From: Phaeosaccion multiseriatum
Taxonomy: Eukaryota > Ochrophyta, other classes
Length of the DNA stretch: 64,000 nt
Assembly: GCA_965112735.1 (NCBI GenBank)
Contig: OZ218952.1
Coordinates: 5,518,001 to 5,582,000 of the forward strand
Reading direction: 5' to 3'
Shown here: piece by piece, positions 20,852 through 34,689 of the stretch
Position numbering within the stretch: the stretch's first letter is position 1
Layout: each line of letters opens with the position of its first letter
Program-made: the position numbers and the translations under genes
Notes under the pieces: model-generated
The model's input: only the letters and a program-made list of their open reading frames with translations
The model's database searches: none
What the model was told of the DNA's origin: nothing

Positions 20852-23021
20852 GCACCCTTCTTGCCCTTCCCCTTGGTGTGACCATTCATGTGGCCGCTCC
20901 GCCCTTCGCTGCCAATTGCCTGCTGTGACCGCGTCACCACAACATCTCCGGAGTCTAGTACAGCAACAATAGTAATCACGTCTGCCGAACCAGTACCAGC
21001 AGCAGTGCCTTCCTCTTCCTCGCCGCTGGCTACGTGCAGCGAGGTTGAGGTGACATTGCCCGGCAGCGTGAATGTGTCAATCGCCTCATTGGTGTCCGCG
21101 CTGTCCATAGAACAGAGAGCAGAACGCGAGAAGAATGGGTCGGGAGGCAAAGAGAGAATAAGAGACACGAGAGAGCACACAGAATGAGAAGGATGGGTGG
21201 GAACAAGAAGAGAGAGAGACAAGGGGGGGAGGACTTGAGTCTTCGAAGCGGGGCGAGCGATTTCGTCTGGCGGCAAGAACGTGAATCATGACAAGGGCCG
21301 TGCACGAGTGGGTGGACTTGGAGAACGAGAGAAAAGAGAATACGCAGAGGATGGCAGTGGAAGGGCAACGAAGAGACAGCACAGTAACGTGAGCGCTGAG
21401 TACAGCTGTGAAAGCACTACTCCTTCGTACCTTTGACAGTAGAAGAGGTTGACGAATCGACTGTCTGGTGAGGAGGAGATGAGGAACCGCCCGTCTCTGG
21501 AGAAGCTCATACATGATATTGACGTTGAGTGTCCCCCCTGGAACTTGCGCATCTGCTCAACCAAAACCAACGACATAGACGGAGTAAGAGGGAGAAACAG
21601 ATGCGGTGAGCCACAGAGCGAAGAGCCGAAACAGGGGAGGGCAAGAAGAGCGGTAGACAGGGCGGGACACCACACACAAGGCTGCTGTCTCACGCGACAA
21701 AAAGATAAATAAGCCTTCCCCCCTGCTGAGTCAACATCAAGACACCCACTCTTCACCCAACAAGGACAGGTGGAGGTCTATGGGTCAGATCTTGCCAGCA
21801 TGAAGGGCGCGGCGTGGGTCTCCAATTGTGTGCATGTGTGTGTGTGTGTGTGTGTGTGTGCGTGCGTGGCCCTCAATCCTTCTCATGCCGTATGCTTCAT
21901 CCCGTCACCCACCTTCTTCCCTGAGCCGAGATCAATAATCTTGATGCTGGAGCTGGCCACCGCCACGGATTGTCCGCTTGGATGCACACACAGGCTCGTG
22001 GCGCCATGCTTGACACCGCGTATCCGCCTCTCCGCCTTATCGTCCCCTATGTGCCACTCAGTCACCACCTTGTCACTAGAGGCGCTCAGCACCCGGTTCC
22101 CATCTATCGAAAAAGATACTGCTGTGACGGCGGGATGTCCCCCCCCCTCCCCCAGCCGCTTCACTATCACGCCCCGCTGAAGGTTCCACACCGACACCGA
22201 GCCGGACTCTGTCCCAAGAGCGATCAAGCCCAGGGCCTTGGACGAAGGCTTGTTGCTCCCGCTGCTCCCACGCTTCCTCGTCTGCTTTCCGCCAGACAGT
22301 AAGAGGGCACCAGTTAGGGGGGGGGGGATAGAGACACCTTCCAGAGTACTTGTAGATCCGCCTCGCCCCTCTCTTGGGTGAAGGTATCAAGCAAAGGCAA
22401 AAGAAACGATACAAGGGATACACAAAGACGTAGTACTTTGGAGCGCTGAATGAGGCACTGTTACTCACCGCTGCAGGCCGATACCAGTCTATGCAGGAGT
22501 AGCGCAGCCCCAGGTGCTTGGGGTCCACGTACTGCTGCCTCAGCTCGCCCGTCGACTGCCGAGGAGAGGGAGCAAGTGGGGGAGGAGAGAGGGGTGCCAA
22601 CGGAGAGGAGACGCCAGTCAGATGTGCTCAAGGTCTCTCGCGGTGCAGAGAAGCCAATCTCTAGCAAGGAGCGGCCCAGCTACTCTCTCGCCCATGTCCG
22701 TGGACGCACACACCCCACGCCAAACCACGCAGCTCTTCTCATCCTTCACAGAGGAGGCGTCGCTGCTCGCCGATTTGCACCCCAGACCACGAGAGCTATA
22801 GTGCCTGAGAAATAGCACTTCTATCCAGCGCGACCGTCCGAAGCGAGCCCTAGCAATGCCTTCCTCTCCTCTCCAGCCCACCCACCCAAAGCAAAGGGTG
22901 TGCGAAATGGACTCACCACGTCGAAGAGGCGCAACCGACGGTCACTCGACACCGTTGCCAGTAGCGTGCCTGTGGCATCGAAGCAGCACAGACCTGTGGA
23001 TCCGGCAGCTGCAGACGCCAT
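19516..23021 (-). CDS. WDR43/Utp5-like small-subunit processome protein
   Basis: Exons on the minus strand: 23021-22917, 22555-22469, 22281-21913, 21552-21431, 21100-19516, in phase, 755 aa. The N-terminal half holds WD40 blades: GLCCFDATGTLLATVSSDRR, LGTESGSVSVWNLQRG, VSFSIDGNRVLSASSDK, LCVHPSGQSVAVAS and CMSFSRDGRFLISSSPDS. A basic nuclear-type motif (AKKRRKVDSE) and acidic stretches follow. A Utp12 domain lies at about 520-605 (TKSLVSVLEQALQSDD through GAALALWIRAVLWKHMSYL). This order is that of WDR43/Utp5 of the t-UTP subcomplex, which drives pre-rRNA transcription and early 40S assembly in the nucleolus. The C-terminus is a long Glu/Asp tract ending in a Lys/Arg-rich tail. Distinction from other Utp12-domain paralogues rests on size and order, so the exact family member is likely but not certain. 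Confidence 0.82.
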
Positions 23022-23314
23022 GCCCTCTTGGCCTCAGGCAAATGTCCTCCTGGCCTCAGGAAATCCCTGGGGGGTAATGCCAGTTGGAATGCCAGTGTGG
23101 CGGGTTTTTTGCCTCCCCCTTGAGCCAGAAGAAGCCAAAGTAAAAAAGGACTATAGGAGAAGGGCAGAGGGAGGAGGAGAGGCCGTGCTGTCGACACAAG
23201 CGCCTGTCGTGGCTTCTTGCTTGCCTTAGCGAGCACAGATGGGCAGCGGTGCGAGAGAATAGCAGAAGGACAGAGGAGACGGCCCGACGCAAGGACTGGC
23301 TTGCGATCCGGGAG
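23022..23314. promoter_or_regulatory. Compact divergent promoter region
   Basis: About 290 bases between the WDR43-like start (-) and the antiporter start (+). No clear TATA box was seen. Confidence 0.35.
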
Positions 23315-26300
23315 ATGTCGGGCGAACAGGTCGATGAGTTGCCTCTGGAAGGAGAGACGGGCGGACACTCGGCAATTGAGGATGTCGCGGACGAGGGCAT
23401 CGGCGCTCTCGTGTTTGCCCTCGCCATTGGGATTGTGGTGCGGGCCTTCGTGGGCAACTACATTCCGCTGCCCTACACAGTCATCATCTTGCTGGCGGGC
23501 TGCATCGTGGGTACTGTCCTATCTTACTATTCCGATGGATTCGGGGACGACCTTGGGCTCTCTCTGAACCAAGTGAGTTGATTGATTAGCCGAAAGCCTC
23601 TTGGAGAGGGGCTGTTGAGAGTAGGCACCTCTTTCGGCCCGAGGCTTTCATATGTCTATCAATCACCGGTCAATGATAAGAAGCAGACCGTCTTGCAATC
23701 GGAGCTCAGTGTCTCTTCAACGGCGAAGCAGCCTGTAGCCCTTCGACCCTCTATTGCAACCCTCAAATATCCTCCTCCTCCTCCTCTCTCCTCACTGCAC
23801 CCCCCCCCCCTCCCCTCTGCTCCTCCAGGTTCGCTTCATGAACCCAGAGATCATCTTCTACGCTCTGCTGCCCATCCTAATCTTCGAGTCCGCGTTCTTC
23901 ACAGACGTGCACATCTTCCAGCGGGAGCTGCCGCAGGTGTGTACCGAAGCCCCGCTCGCTGCTGGGCCTCACTCTAAGGCCTCTTTCTCAGTGTGGAGGG
24001 ATGCAGTCAGTCCATTTCGCTCTACTCTGTCTACCCGTTCCTCGTGTCATGCTAGAGATGTCCCCTCTTTGACGTATTGGTTCTCCCATCGGTGGAGTGC
24101 AACCTTTTTTTTTGTTTGTTCCTCTTGACGTGCCCCCTCTCTGCCCTCTCTCTCTCTCCCTCTCTCTATTCTCTTTCTTTCTCCCTGCCCTCTCCCTCTC
24201 TCCCTTCCTCCCTCCCTCCCTTTCTTCCGTCCTCTCGCTCTACCAACAAAAGGTTCTCGTCCTGGCAGGCCCAGGAGTGGTTCTCTCCACCCTCCTCACC
24301 GCCACCTTTGTAAAATACGTCTTCCCTTATTCATGGGACTGGAACATCGCCCTCTTCTTCGGCTCCATGGCCAGCGCCACCGACCCAGTAGCAGTCGTGG
24401 CCCTGCTTAAAGAGCTGGGAGTGAGCGAGCGTCTCAACGTGCTTATCGAGGGAGAGTCTCTGATGAACGACGGTACCGCGATTGTGTTCTTTACGGTGTT
24501 CTTCAACGCCGCCACTGGTGTTGATGACAATGAGCCTGCCACGGTTGCCTCGCAGTTCGTGAGGCTGGCCCTAGGTAAGTGCGTTTGCGTTTCTTCCGCG
24601 ATGGTGTGGTGGAGGGAAGAAACGAGGGAGGGAGGGAGGGAGGAAGGGAGGAAGGGACGGAGGAAGGTTTCCTGCGACCCCCTGTGCCGTTAACCCTCTG
24701 TTTCCCTTCCCTTCCATTCCCATCCCATCCCTCCCCTCCCCCTCCCCCCCCCGCCCAGGCGGCCCTGTGGTAGGCCTGGTGGTCGGAGCTGTGGGAGCAT
24801 ACTGCATCGGCTTCTTTCTCGAGGACCCCCTCTCAGAGATTACGGCAACGGTGGTGGTGTGCTTCACTGCCTTCCTGGTGGCCGAGGCGACACCTCTGAA
24901 GGTGTCCGGCGTGCTGGCGCTTGTGTTCTGCGGCCTCTACATGTCCTTCTACGGCCGTCCCAGGATATCGCCCAGCGTGCAGGTACCACACCCTACTGAT
25001 AGGCCTCAGTTTCAGTGTCAGTTAGTGGGGATCCCCACCAACCACGCACGGCAAACACGCACGCACGCACGCACCCACCCCTTGCCATCTCTCTCTCGCT
25101 GTTCAATGCGCTGCCCTCCCTTCTGAATGACTTTTTCTGACGTTTGCCTCATATTCCTCCTTCACCTCCCTCCTCCTCCTCCTCCTCTTCCCCCCCCCCT
25201 CCTCCTCCTGCTTCTTCCTCTTCTTCTTCTTCTTCCTCCCCCCCTCCCCATCCCCATCCCTCTCCTCAGGAGCCACTGCACGCGTTTTGGTCCATGGCCG
25301 GCTACATGGCCAACACCATCATTTTCTTCATCTCAGGCCTCGTCATGGCTCAAGAGACATGGGGCAAGGACAGAGAGATCAAAGCCGAAGACTGGGCCCT
25401 CCTCATCGCCCTCTACGGCTTTGTCCACCTCGTTCGTGGCTGCATGGTGGTCATGTGCTACCCTGTGCTCAAGCGGGGTTACGGGACCGACTGGCGACAA
25501 ATGCTTGTACTTGTCTATTCGGGTCTCCGAGGTGCCGTGGGGCTTACCTTGGCGCTGATTGTGAACGAGAATGAGGCGATTCCGTTGGATGTACGGGATC
25601 GTATTATGTTTTATATGGCGGGGCTGGCGCTTATGACGCTGCTTATCAACGGGTCTACGACGGGACATTTGCTTCATTTCGTGGGGCTGGACAGTTCGAA
25701 TAAGGCGCAGACAGAGATCTTCATTCGGTGAGAAAGGAGGGGAGGGAAAGTGGGAGTGTGGAGTGGGGAAGGGATGAATGGAATGGATGGGAAATGGATA
25801 GGAGGAGAGAGAGGGAGAGAGAGAGAAAGAGAATGAGAAAGAGGGGGAGAGGGAGAGGGAGGGGAGAGAGAGGGAGAGAGAGGGAGGCAGGCGGGCCACA
25901 GCACATCACACGAGTACGAAGTGATTCAATCGCACGATCGATTGGGTGTGGGCCTGTGGGGCGACACTGAGTGTGGGCCTGTGGGGTGAGACAAGACACT
26001 CTCACCCTATGTTACTCTCGTTCTCCTCCTCCTCCTCCTCCTTTACCTCCTCCTTACCTCCTCCTTACCTCCTCCTCCTCCTCCTCCTCCTCCTCCTCCC
26101 CTCCTCCTCCTCCTCCTCCTCCTCCCCCCTCACCTCTTCCTATTCCTCCTCCTCCTCCCCTCCTCCACCCCCTCCTCCTCCTCCTCTTCCACCACCCCCT
26201 CCTCCTCCACCCCCCCCTACTCCTCCCCCAACAACCTCCTAACAGTGCCTGCTCGGCCATCGAGGCGAAGCTGGAGCACGTGGTGGAGGGTCTGAAGAAG

Positions 26301-29300
26301 GACCGCTTCCTTGGTGACTCCGATTGGGCCATTGTATGGCGCTACATACCCGTACACACCTCGAGGGTGTATTGGCACCGCATCCGGTATGCCTCCATTA
26401 TACTCGCCAACGGAGAGAGCGACGAGGTGAGGGAGCAGAGCAAAGCGACTTTCAGTTACACTTCCAGTGGGAACTGGGAACAAGAGTTGTTGAGAAGCAT
26501 GATCGATCTGAAGGCCAATGTCACCTGCCCCTCCCGCTCTCCCTCCCTCCCACCCCCCTGATCCCCCCCCCTCCCACCGCCGCCATGCGCCTTCTCCAAC
26601 ATCCTTCCGACTCCCTCCCCTCCCCCCCCCTCCTCTTCGTCAGATCGATCCTCGCAGCTACTCTCGGTGGTGGTCCCGGCTCTTCAAGCAGGCAGGTCCA
26701 GTGACGGCTCAGCAGTCCAACCTGTCACACCTGCCTGCCCGTCTGCGCCACACTTGGCAGCAGTACCATCGCCTTTATCATGCTACTTATGACGCTGGGG
26801 GGGGGCAGATGCTCGACGAGGAGGGAGACGGAGCCAACATGGAGGAAGTCAGGCAGGAGGTGAGGAGGAGGAGGAAGAGGAGGAGAAGGATGAAGAGGAG
26901 GAGGAGGAGGAGGAGGAGGAGGAGGAGAAGGAGGAAAGGGGCAAGAGGTGTGAAGGGCTTAGGGGCGTGGTTCCTTCTTAATTCGTTGAAACTGGAAACT
27001 GAAACCCACCTGACACCAAATGACTCCCCCTTGACACCAATGACCGCAGGTGGGCAAGGTGATCGAGGCCAACGTGCAGATGGAGATGGGTAATGAGGAC
27101 TACCGAATGCTCGCAGACAGCACAGTGCATATGCCAAGGACGGGTATCAGGGGCTCCGGCTCCGGGGCAGGGGATGCAGGGGGGGAAGGGTCAGCGTTCG
27201 CTTCTTCGGCGAGCATCGACGGAGCTCTGAGTCAGGCGGCGGCGCTGCTGGACTCGGGCCATTCGACTGTAGACGCCGGGGGGACGGGAGCAGGTAGGTG
27301 GTGAGGTGGTAAGGGAGGGGTGGGATCGTTCCACGCCCTTCGGTCATTAGTTATCACATAGGTGTGTGTCAGAAGCAAACAAACTACTCCAACACACACA
27401 CACACACACACACACACCGTCTCCCTTACCCTTCCCTCCTCCCTCCTCCCTCCCTCTCCCAGACGGGCTCTCAGGCAGCGGCAGACCCCACAGTACGGGC
27501 CGACACCTCATGAGGAAGATGATGTGGCGCAGTCTCAGCCACAGTCTGAGCCACGCAGGGGCCTCCTCCTCCTCCTCCGCCTCCTCTGTATCCGCGGGGC
27601 AGGGCGGCGCGTCCAGCAAGTCTTCCATCCCCTCCGACAGCTCGCGGAGAAACACCATCGGTAGTGGCGGGGACCAGCCTTCTTCGTCCATGGCAACGCA
27701 CAGGGCGGGCGGCGGGTAAGAAGGGCACATGGGCAGGCAGGTGTATGGGCAGGCAGGTGTATGGGCAGGCGCAGAGGCCCCGGGACTGGCGTATAGGCAG
27801 AGAGATAGGCAGGTATATGGGCAGATGGGCAGATGATACTGTCCGTGTTACTGCCCACGCTGGGCCCTTTTCTGACCATTGGTGCTGCTGCTCCTGCTGC
27901 TCCTGCTGCTCCTGCTGCTGCGGCTTGCCTGTACCTCTCTCCTCTCTCTCTCTCTCTCCCTCTCTCTCTCTCACTCTCTCTCTCTCACTCTCTCTCTCGC
28001 TCTGGCTGGCTGGACAGCAGCAGTGGCCACAGCCACGACCACAACAAGACCCCTCTGAGGCCTCTGAGGCCGTCCATCAGCCTCGCCAACATACAGGCGC
28101 TCGACACCCATGCCCGAGAGGTGGTGAGTGGCGGATGGCACTGGATGAGCGCTTTCTTTGGTTGGTTCGCACTTTTGCCTTGGCACTCGGGCTCCGGCTG
28201 CTGCGTAGCTCTTTTGTACGGTCTCTCTCTCCCTCTCTTCTCTCTCTCTCTCTCTCTCCTCGCTGAGGCCTAAGGAGAGCCAAAGCTGCAGACACCCTGC
28301 TGCACGCCGTCACTATGCGCCACCTCCCGGATGTGCCCTGCCCATATGCCTGTACCCTGCCCTGCCCCACACACCTCTTAACCCGTCCTCCCGTGCCATC
28401 CCCTGCCATCCCCTGCCATCCCCTCCCCATGTAACTCTCCCCTGCCCGCCCACCCCCCTCCCCTCCCGCCTTCCGTCTCCCTCCCCTGCCCATACACCTC
28501 TACCCTCTGCCCCAGGAGGGCATCAACCGAGACGCTCTGCACACAGGGCGAGAGAGCGTGCACAGGGCCAGGGCCAAGGTGCAGAGGATAGACGAGATGC
28601 TCGCAGAGGCAGAGCGGGCCGCAGAGAATGTGAGTATCGGTTAGTTAGGTAGTATATACACCCTTTGGTAGCCAGTGAGACGGATACTCTCTAAAGTCGT
28701 GGCTGCGTGGGCACGCACTATCAGCTGCGTGGACACGCACGCACGCACTCACTCGCTCGCCCCGCTGCCTCGTTGGTCATTCGCACTTACTGAGTCACAT
28801 CTACCATCTCCACCACACTCCACAATCACCACCACCACCGCCACCACCATCACCCGCACCACCACCACCACCACCACCACGACCACCACCACCATCACCT
28901 CGCTCCTCCCTCCCCCCCCCTCGGCCATATCGTTGTGACATGCTCTCATCAGGAGCTGGCGGCGAGAGGAGGCAAGAAGCGCAAACTTCTCCGTTCCAAA
29001 CTCACCCTGGACCACAAGGCCAAGACCATTCTCAAGGAGGCAAGGGGGAGGGAGCTTGCGCACGTGTTGCAGGCTTCAGAGGGGGAGCAGATGGCAGAGG
29101 CGAGGGTCAGGTTTGTAACAGCGGTCAAGGCCAACTATGTCAGCAATTTCCGCAAGGGGTGGCTCAGCGACTCCGGTTTGAGGGTGCTGCAGGACAATGC
29201 CAACGAGCAGCTGGACAGGTGGGTAGTAAGTCAATGGGTGGGTGCGTGGGTGTTGGGGTGGGTGGGTGTGTTGGGTTGAGATGAGTGGATTGGTGGGTAG

Positions 29301-30475
29301 GTGAAGGGGTAGGTGGATGGGTGGGTGAGGGGTGTGGGTGTGTGTGTGTGTGTGTGTGCGTATGCTGCTGCGGGCGACATGGCAAGTCATGCAGGCGAGC
29401 AGTGTCTGCCGAGCCAGCGAGGGGTGCGGTGAAGAGCGAAGTGTCAGGTGTATGTACCGGGAGCAGTTAGGCGAGAGTAATGGAGAGCTCGCTTCGCCCC
29501 GTCCCTCCCCTCCCCCCTCCCTCTCCCTCTCTCCCCCCCTCCTCTCCCCTCTCTCCCCCTCCTCCCCAGGCCGAAGCTCCCTTTGGAGGAGTGGGCAGCA
29601 CTCCAACAATCCTTCGTCATTCCGGACTACCAACTCACTGTGGCCTCAGGGCTGCGCCCTGTGCCCTTTGTGGGCCGCATTGTAGGGCATTGGATCTTTA
29701 AGAAGCTTGCCTTCATCTTTGAGCTTGCCTCCAACTTTATCGCAGCACATGAGGACGTGGACATTCTGGAGCTGCTACCGGCAGGTGAGGGGATGGCAGG
29801 CGATGGGCAGGGGATGGATTAAGGGAACGGCAGGGGACGGGCAGGGGATGGCAGGGGATGGCAGGGGATGCTAACAGCGGCTGCTGTACAACGAACTGCT
29901 GTGCCAACCTATCCCACTCACAGGCGCGGCGGCCGACCAACTTGCCAAGGAGAACTTGGAGCAGCTAGATGCCGCCTCCGCCACGCTGGGGCAGCAGCTG
30001 CCGGCCTTCCCGGAGGTGGCGAGGAGTCTCAAGACGCAGGTGTCCGCTCGCTTCCTGCTCGCCAAGCATCGCGAGGTAGGGAGGGAGGGAGGGAGGGAGG
30101 GAGGGAGAAGCATGGACTGCAACCTGGACTACGTTGTGTCATATGTAGTTCCTCTCTCTCGCCCCAGCTTTTGCTACGCGTGCACCCAATGCTTTATTTT
30201 AATCGATGGCACCCCATGGCTCCTTCCCTCATGTACCCTCAGTTCATCCGAGACCTGGAGCACGTGGGGTTCCTGACTGAGAAGGAGGCGGATGAGCTGA
30301 AGCACGACAACACCGTCTTCCGCACTCGCCTCGACGATCACCCCTACGCTGACCACTTGCCGGCAAGGTGAGAAGCGCCATCTTGGGGGGTGGGTTGACC
30401 TGGGGGTCTCTCCCTTCACTCTCTCTCTGTGTGTCTCCCTCTCTCTCTCTCCCTCTCTCTCTCTCTATTTTTTTT

Positions 30476-30528
<53 letters not shown>

Positions 30529-30624
30529 CCTCCCTTGTGGTACGCTGATGCCCTCTCTGGCCGCCTCGGCTCTTCTCTCTCTCGGCCCCTCTCGTGGTCC
30601 TCGTACCTTTGCCCCTGCTGACAT

Positions 30625-30664
<40 letters not shown>

Positions 30665-31139
30665 CACAGGCAAGTGATCTTGGCGCGTGTGCCCTTCCTG
30701 CGCAGCCTGGGGGAGGAGTACATGTCACAGTTGGTGAACGACGACCACTTCGTGCAGGAAGAGTTCCACGGCTCCAACGTGTGCCTCATTCGACAGGGGA
30801 ACAAGTACTTGCTTGCAGGTGCGTGAGGATGGCAGTGGATGGAGCTGCCCACCCGCCACCGACTGGGAGGGTCGCACATGTAGTGGAGGCAAACAATGCG
30901 ACGAAGGGACTGACTTGACTCCTTGACCCCGCCCATACCCGCGTCCACTGCCATCCACCACTCCCCACCCCTCCCCATCCACTGCCATCTGCAGGCAACG
31001 CTCGAGGGCGGGAAGGATGGTACTATATCGTGCGCGGCTCTGTGCAGATGGTCGTCACACGCCCCGACAAGGGCGAGCGGGACCAGACCCTGCATGCAGG
31101 TACAGTACGACAAGAGCAGGAGGGGTGGGACTGTGCGTT

Positions 31140-31178
<39 letters not shown>

Positions 31179-33216
31179 ATGTATATGTGGGGGGAGGAGA
31201 GGAGAGGGGGATGGCAGTGGATGGATGGGGCCGGGCAGAGACGTGGGTAGTGATGTGGGCTCCTCCCTCTCTCTTCCACAATCCTCAACCCCCTCCCCTT
31301 CCCATCCACTGCCATCCCCCATCCACTGCCATCCACTGCCATCCACTGCCATCCCCCCCCCCCCCCCCCAGGAGCGGTGTTCGGCATGACGGACGCAATG
31401 TTCGAGCTCCCCTTCAGAGCCTCCTACATGACCACCTCCTTCGTGCATCTCTTCTTCTTCGACAAGCAGGTAACAGACAGACAGAAAGGGAGGTAGACCG
31501 ACAGACAGACAGACAAGACAGACAGACAGACAGACAGACAGACAGTCGGGCTTGTGGGGGAGAGGGGATGGCAGGCAGCTCAATCATGCCCTCTTCCCCT
31601 CCGTCCCTCCCCTCTCGCCCTCTCCTCCCTCTCTCCCTTCTTAACTCTTCCCTTCCTCCCTCGCTCCTCAGGCGATTGTGGAGGAGTGCGCTGTGGAGGA
31701 GGATCTGAACCGCTCCGTGTGGAAGACGGTGGGGGTGAGCACGTTACGGAAATTCTACGGTTTCCACAACATGGGCTTACAGGTGTGTTGAGTTGAGTTG
31801 AGTTCACTTCAGTTCACTTGGAGTTTGGCCTTCAGCTTTGTGGGCTAGTGTTGGAGGGTGGGCCAGTTTGAGCTTCAGTTTTTTTGCTTCCGTTTGGGCT
31901 TTAGTTTTTAAGCCTTGAGGTTTTTTTTGTGGGGCGGGGAAGAGGAAGGCCAGGCCCAAGAGCAGTGATTGTGCTCTGAACTCTGATACCCATCTGTAAC
32001 TGCGTACTGTACGCCCAACTGCAGGAGCTGGAGAAGCTCATCTTCTCAAGCGAGTTTGTCGACCTCTCGGCCGAGGGACAGGGGAAAGAGACGACCAAAA
32101 TGGTGAGTGAGTGAGTGTGTTAGTTAGTGAGTGAATTAGTGAGGGAATGGGGTAGTGAGTGAGTGAGTGGGGAAGTGAGGGAGTGAGTGAGGGAGCGAGT
32201 GAGTAAGTAAGTCAGTGAGTGAGTCACTGAGTCAGTCACTGAGTCAATGAGTCAGTGAGTCAGTTAGATAGTGAGGGAGTGGAGAAGACGAACCGCCGCG
32301 AATGGTGCCTGAGCTAAGCATCGTTGACCATTGGCCCTGTCCCATCCAATGCCATCCTCCCCTGCGTCCCGTGAGTCCCCCCCGGGACCTCTCTTGTGCT
32401 CTACTGACGCGTCTCCTGCCCGTCACTCCCTCTCTCTCTCCCTCCCTCCCTCCCTCCCTCCCTCCTTTCCTCCCTCCCTCCCTCCCTCTCTCCCTCCCCC
32501 CCTCCCTCCTTTCCTCCCTCCCTCCCTCCCTCCCTCGCTCGCTCGTTCGGCCGGCCCACTCTACAGGAGATTCGCGCCAAGCGCCAGACGGCGAAGCGAG
32601 AGGGCAAATCTCCCAACGGGCTGGGCCGTCCGGTGCCTTCCCCCCCTGCGGACGACGGAGCCATCCATCTGCGCAAGAGCAAGAGGGAGGCAAAGACGGA
32701 TGTGCTCATTCGCACCCTCAGCAACATGGGCATGGGGGAGGGGGGCGGGCAGGGGGGGGGGAGGCCAAGCTAAAGGAGATTGAGGTGAGGGGGTGAGAGG
32801 CATATGGGCAGACATACGGACAGGCGTATGGGCAGGCGGCTTTGTTGGCCTGGGGCTGTCTCGCTCATACGTACGGTCTCGCTCACACAAACACACACAC
32901 ACACACACACACACGCACAGGTGGAGCCCAACACATACGTGCTTTTGGTGACGGGATCACTGCTGGCGATGCCCGCCTCAAAGAGCGGCCCCGCCGTGGA
33001 GAACCACTCCTCCCCCTCGCTGCTCACGGAGGTGTGTGGTCAGTTGGTGTTCACGGGAGACACCAAGCTCTTCCTCATACCTCTCAGTCTTGTGCAGAGA
33101 GCCAAGAGGAAAGGGGAGAGACGATTAGGTAAGTGTGGGTGTGCGTGTACGTGTGTATGTACGTGTGTCTGGGTGTGTGGGTGTGTGTGGGTGTGTACAT
33201 TTGTCTGGGTGTGCAT

Positions 33217-33258
<42 letters not shown>

Positions 33259-34469
33259 ACATGGGAGTGGGGTGGGTGGGGACTGGGGCAAGGACATGGA
33301 AGGCCGCACTCTCAATCACTCACTCTCTCTCATCTCTCTCTCATCTCTCTCGCACTCTCTCACACTCTCTCTCTCTCTCCCTCCCTCCCTCTCTCTTCTC
33401 AGACGCGGCGGTGGCGAGGACGCAGCAGACGGTGCAGGGATTGAACGATCTCAGCGTCCACAAAGCTCGCACCTCGGGCATCACCGTGGATGTGCGCCCC
33501 ACCGCTCGTTCAGACATGGCCACACGACTAGAGCTGACCAAGAGACACAGTGCAATGGCCAAGCGGGCGTCGGAGAGAGGGGCGGACGGAGAGGGGGGTC
33601 CGGAGGGAGGCGAGGGAGGGGCGGAGGGGGAGGAGTGGGGAGTGGGCGGCGGGCGGGGTGGGGACGGGCGGTCCTCCTACGACTCGCTGGATGGAGGGGG
33701 AAGACGAAGGCGGACAGGGTCGGGTTCAGGGCTGTCTGGCTTATCCGGAACGTCTCTATCGAGTGTGCAAGAGGAAGGCAAGTCTGATGACGTGTTTTCG
33801 GCCGAGCAGCAGCAACCCGCGCATAAGAGCTTCATGGGCAAGCGACAGCGGGGAGGGGTGCAGCTTGTGAGTCTTGCGAATTCGGCCGCCGCTCCGGTGA
33901 CGATGCAGAGCAGCCATGGGGTGATGGCCAGTCTGTCTAACCTGCAGAGTATTGAGGAGGACGATCGGGAGCGCATGTATAGCAGCGCGGTAGAGACGCC
34001 TCGCAAGAGGAACGGAGCTACGGGGGCCGGGGGGAGGGGAGGGGGGGGGCTTGGTGGTGGCTTTGGTGCGGCCACTGGTGGCCCTACTCTGAGTGGTAGT
34101 GGTGGTGGTGGTGGTGGTGGTGGTGGTGGAGGGGCAGGGGCGGCGGCAGGAGGAGGAGCAGCAGGAGTAGGAGCAGGGGGGGCAATAGGAGCAGCAGGAG
34201 GGGCAGCAGCAGGCGGGCAATTCGGGCTTGGTCGGCTGGGAGGGCGGGGCAGGAGACTGTTCCGAATGGGCTCGGGATCGGCGTCTCCGAGTCGACTTTC
34301 TGCGGTGTCAGCATTGTCCTCCTCCACAGAGAGAGGTGCGGGTACCAGAGACAGCGAGGGGGACGCGGAGGGGGAGGGGGGGCAGGGCTTTAGTTTCCCA
34401 GCCACGGTTACGGAGGGAGGAGACGCTGGCAACGGAGATGGAGACGGGGACAGGACGAAGGTGTCGTAA
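23315..34469 (+). CDS. SOS1-type Na+/H+ antiporter with long cytosolic tail
   Basis: Twenty-three exons: 23315-23572, 23829-23936, 24253-24574, 24759-24982, 25270-25727, 26246-26426, 26644-26859, 27050-27293, 27463-27715, 28018-28123, 28516-28629, 28953-29218, 29570-29784, 29924-30075, 30243-30367, 30670-30818, 30995-31099, 31372-31469, 31672-31782, 32025-32102, 32567-32784, 32921-33128, 33403-34469. The product is about 1758 aa. The membrane half is CPA1/NhaP-like: PEIIFYALLPILIFESAF, SATDPVAVVALLKELGVSER with the transport Asp, EGESLMNDGTAIV and YSGLRGAVGLTLAL, closest in pattern to plant SOS1. The tail carries a cyclic-nucleotide-binding-like fold (IRQGNKYLLA, GWYYIVRGSVQMVVTRP, GAVFGMTDAMF). 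It should export Na+ across the plasma membrane; salt regulation through the tail is inferred. Exon 21 is one base short at a G10 run (32752-32761), the only break in phase. The last exon is Gly/Ser-rich. Confidence 0.87.
30480..30530. repeat. (TA)n microsatellite, with (CA)n nearby
   Basis: A (TA)n run in the antiporter intron 30368-30669 is followed by (CA)n at about 30629-30662, next to the acceptor. Other antiporter introns hold (CA)n at 27395, (CAGA)n at 31490-31545, (CCCT)n at 32430-32535 and (GT)n at 33216-33256. Confidence 0.85.
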
Positions 34470-34658
34470 TCCCCCTTCCCTTCCTTTCTTTGACTCTCTT
34501 CTAGTTTTGTAAGAATATTCAATGAATATTTTTGTACCCAATCGCCAATGGATGGATGTACCAGTACAGACGGGGGCGAGGCCACGCACAAAATCGGCAC
34601 CTCCCACCCCTTCCGTTCCCTTACGATGCTGGACCTGTTGCTGCCTGCCTGCCTGCCT

Positions 34659-34689
<31 letters not shown>

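Noticed and set aside
30480-30670. (TA)n plus (CA)n as a transposon or origin signal
   Set aside because: Simple microsatellites inside a phase-consistent antiporter intron; no terminal repeats or target duplications.
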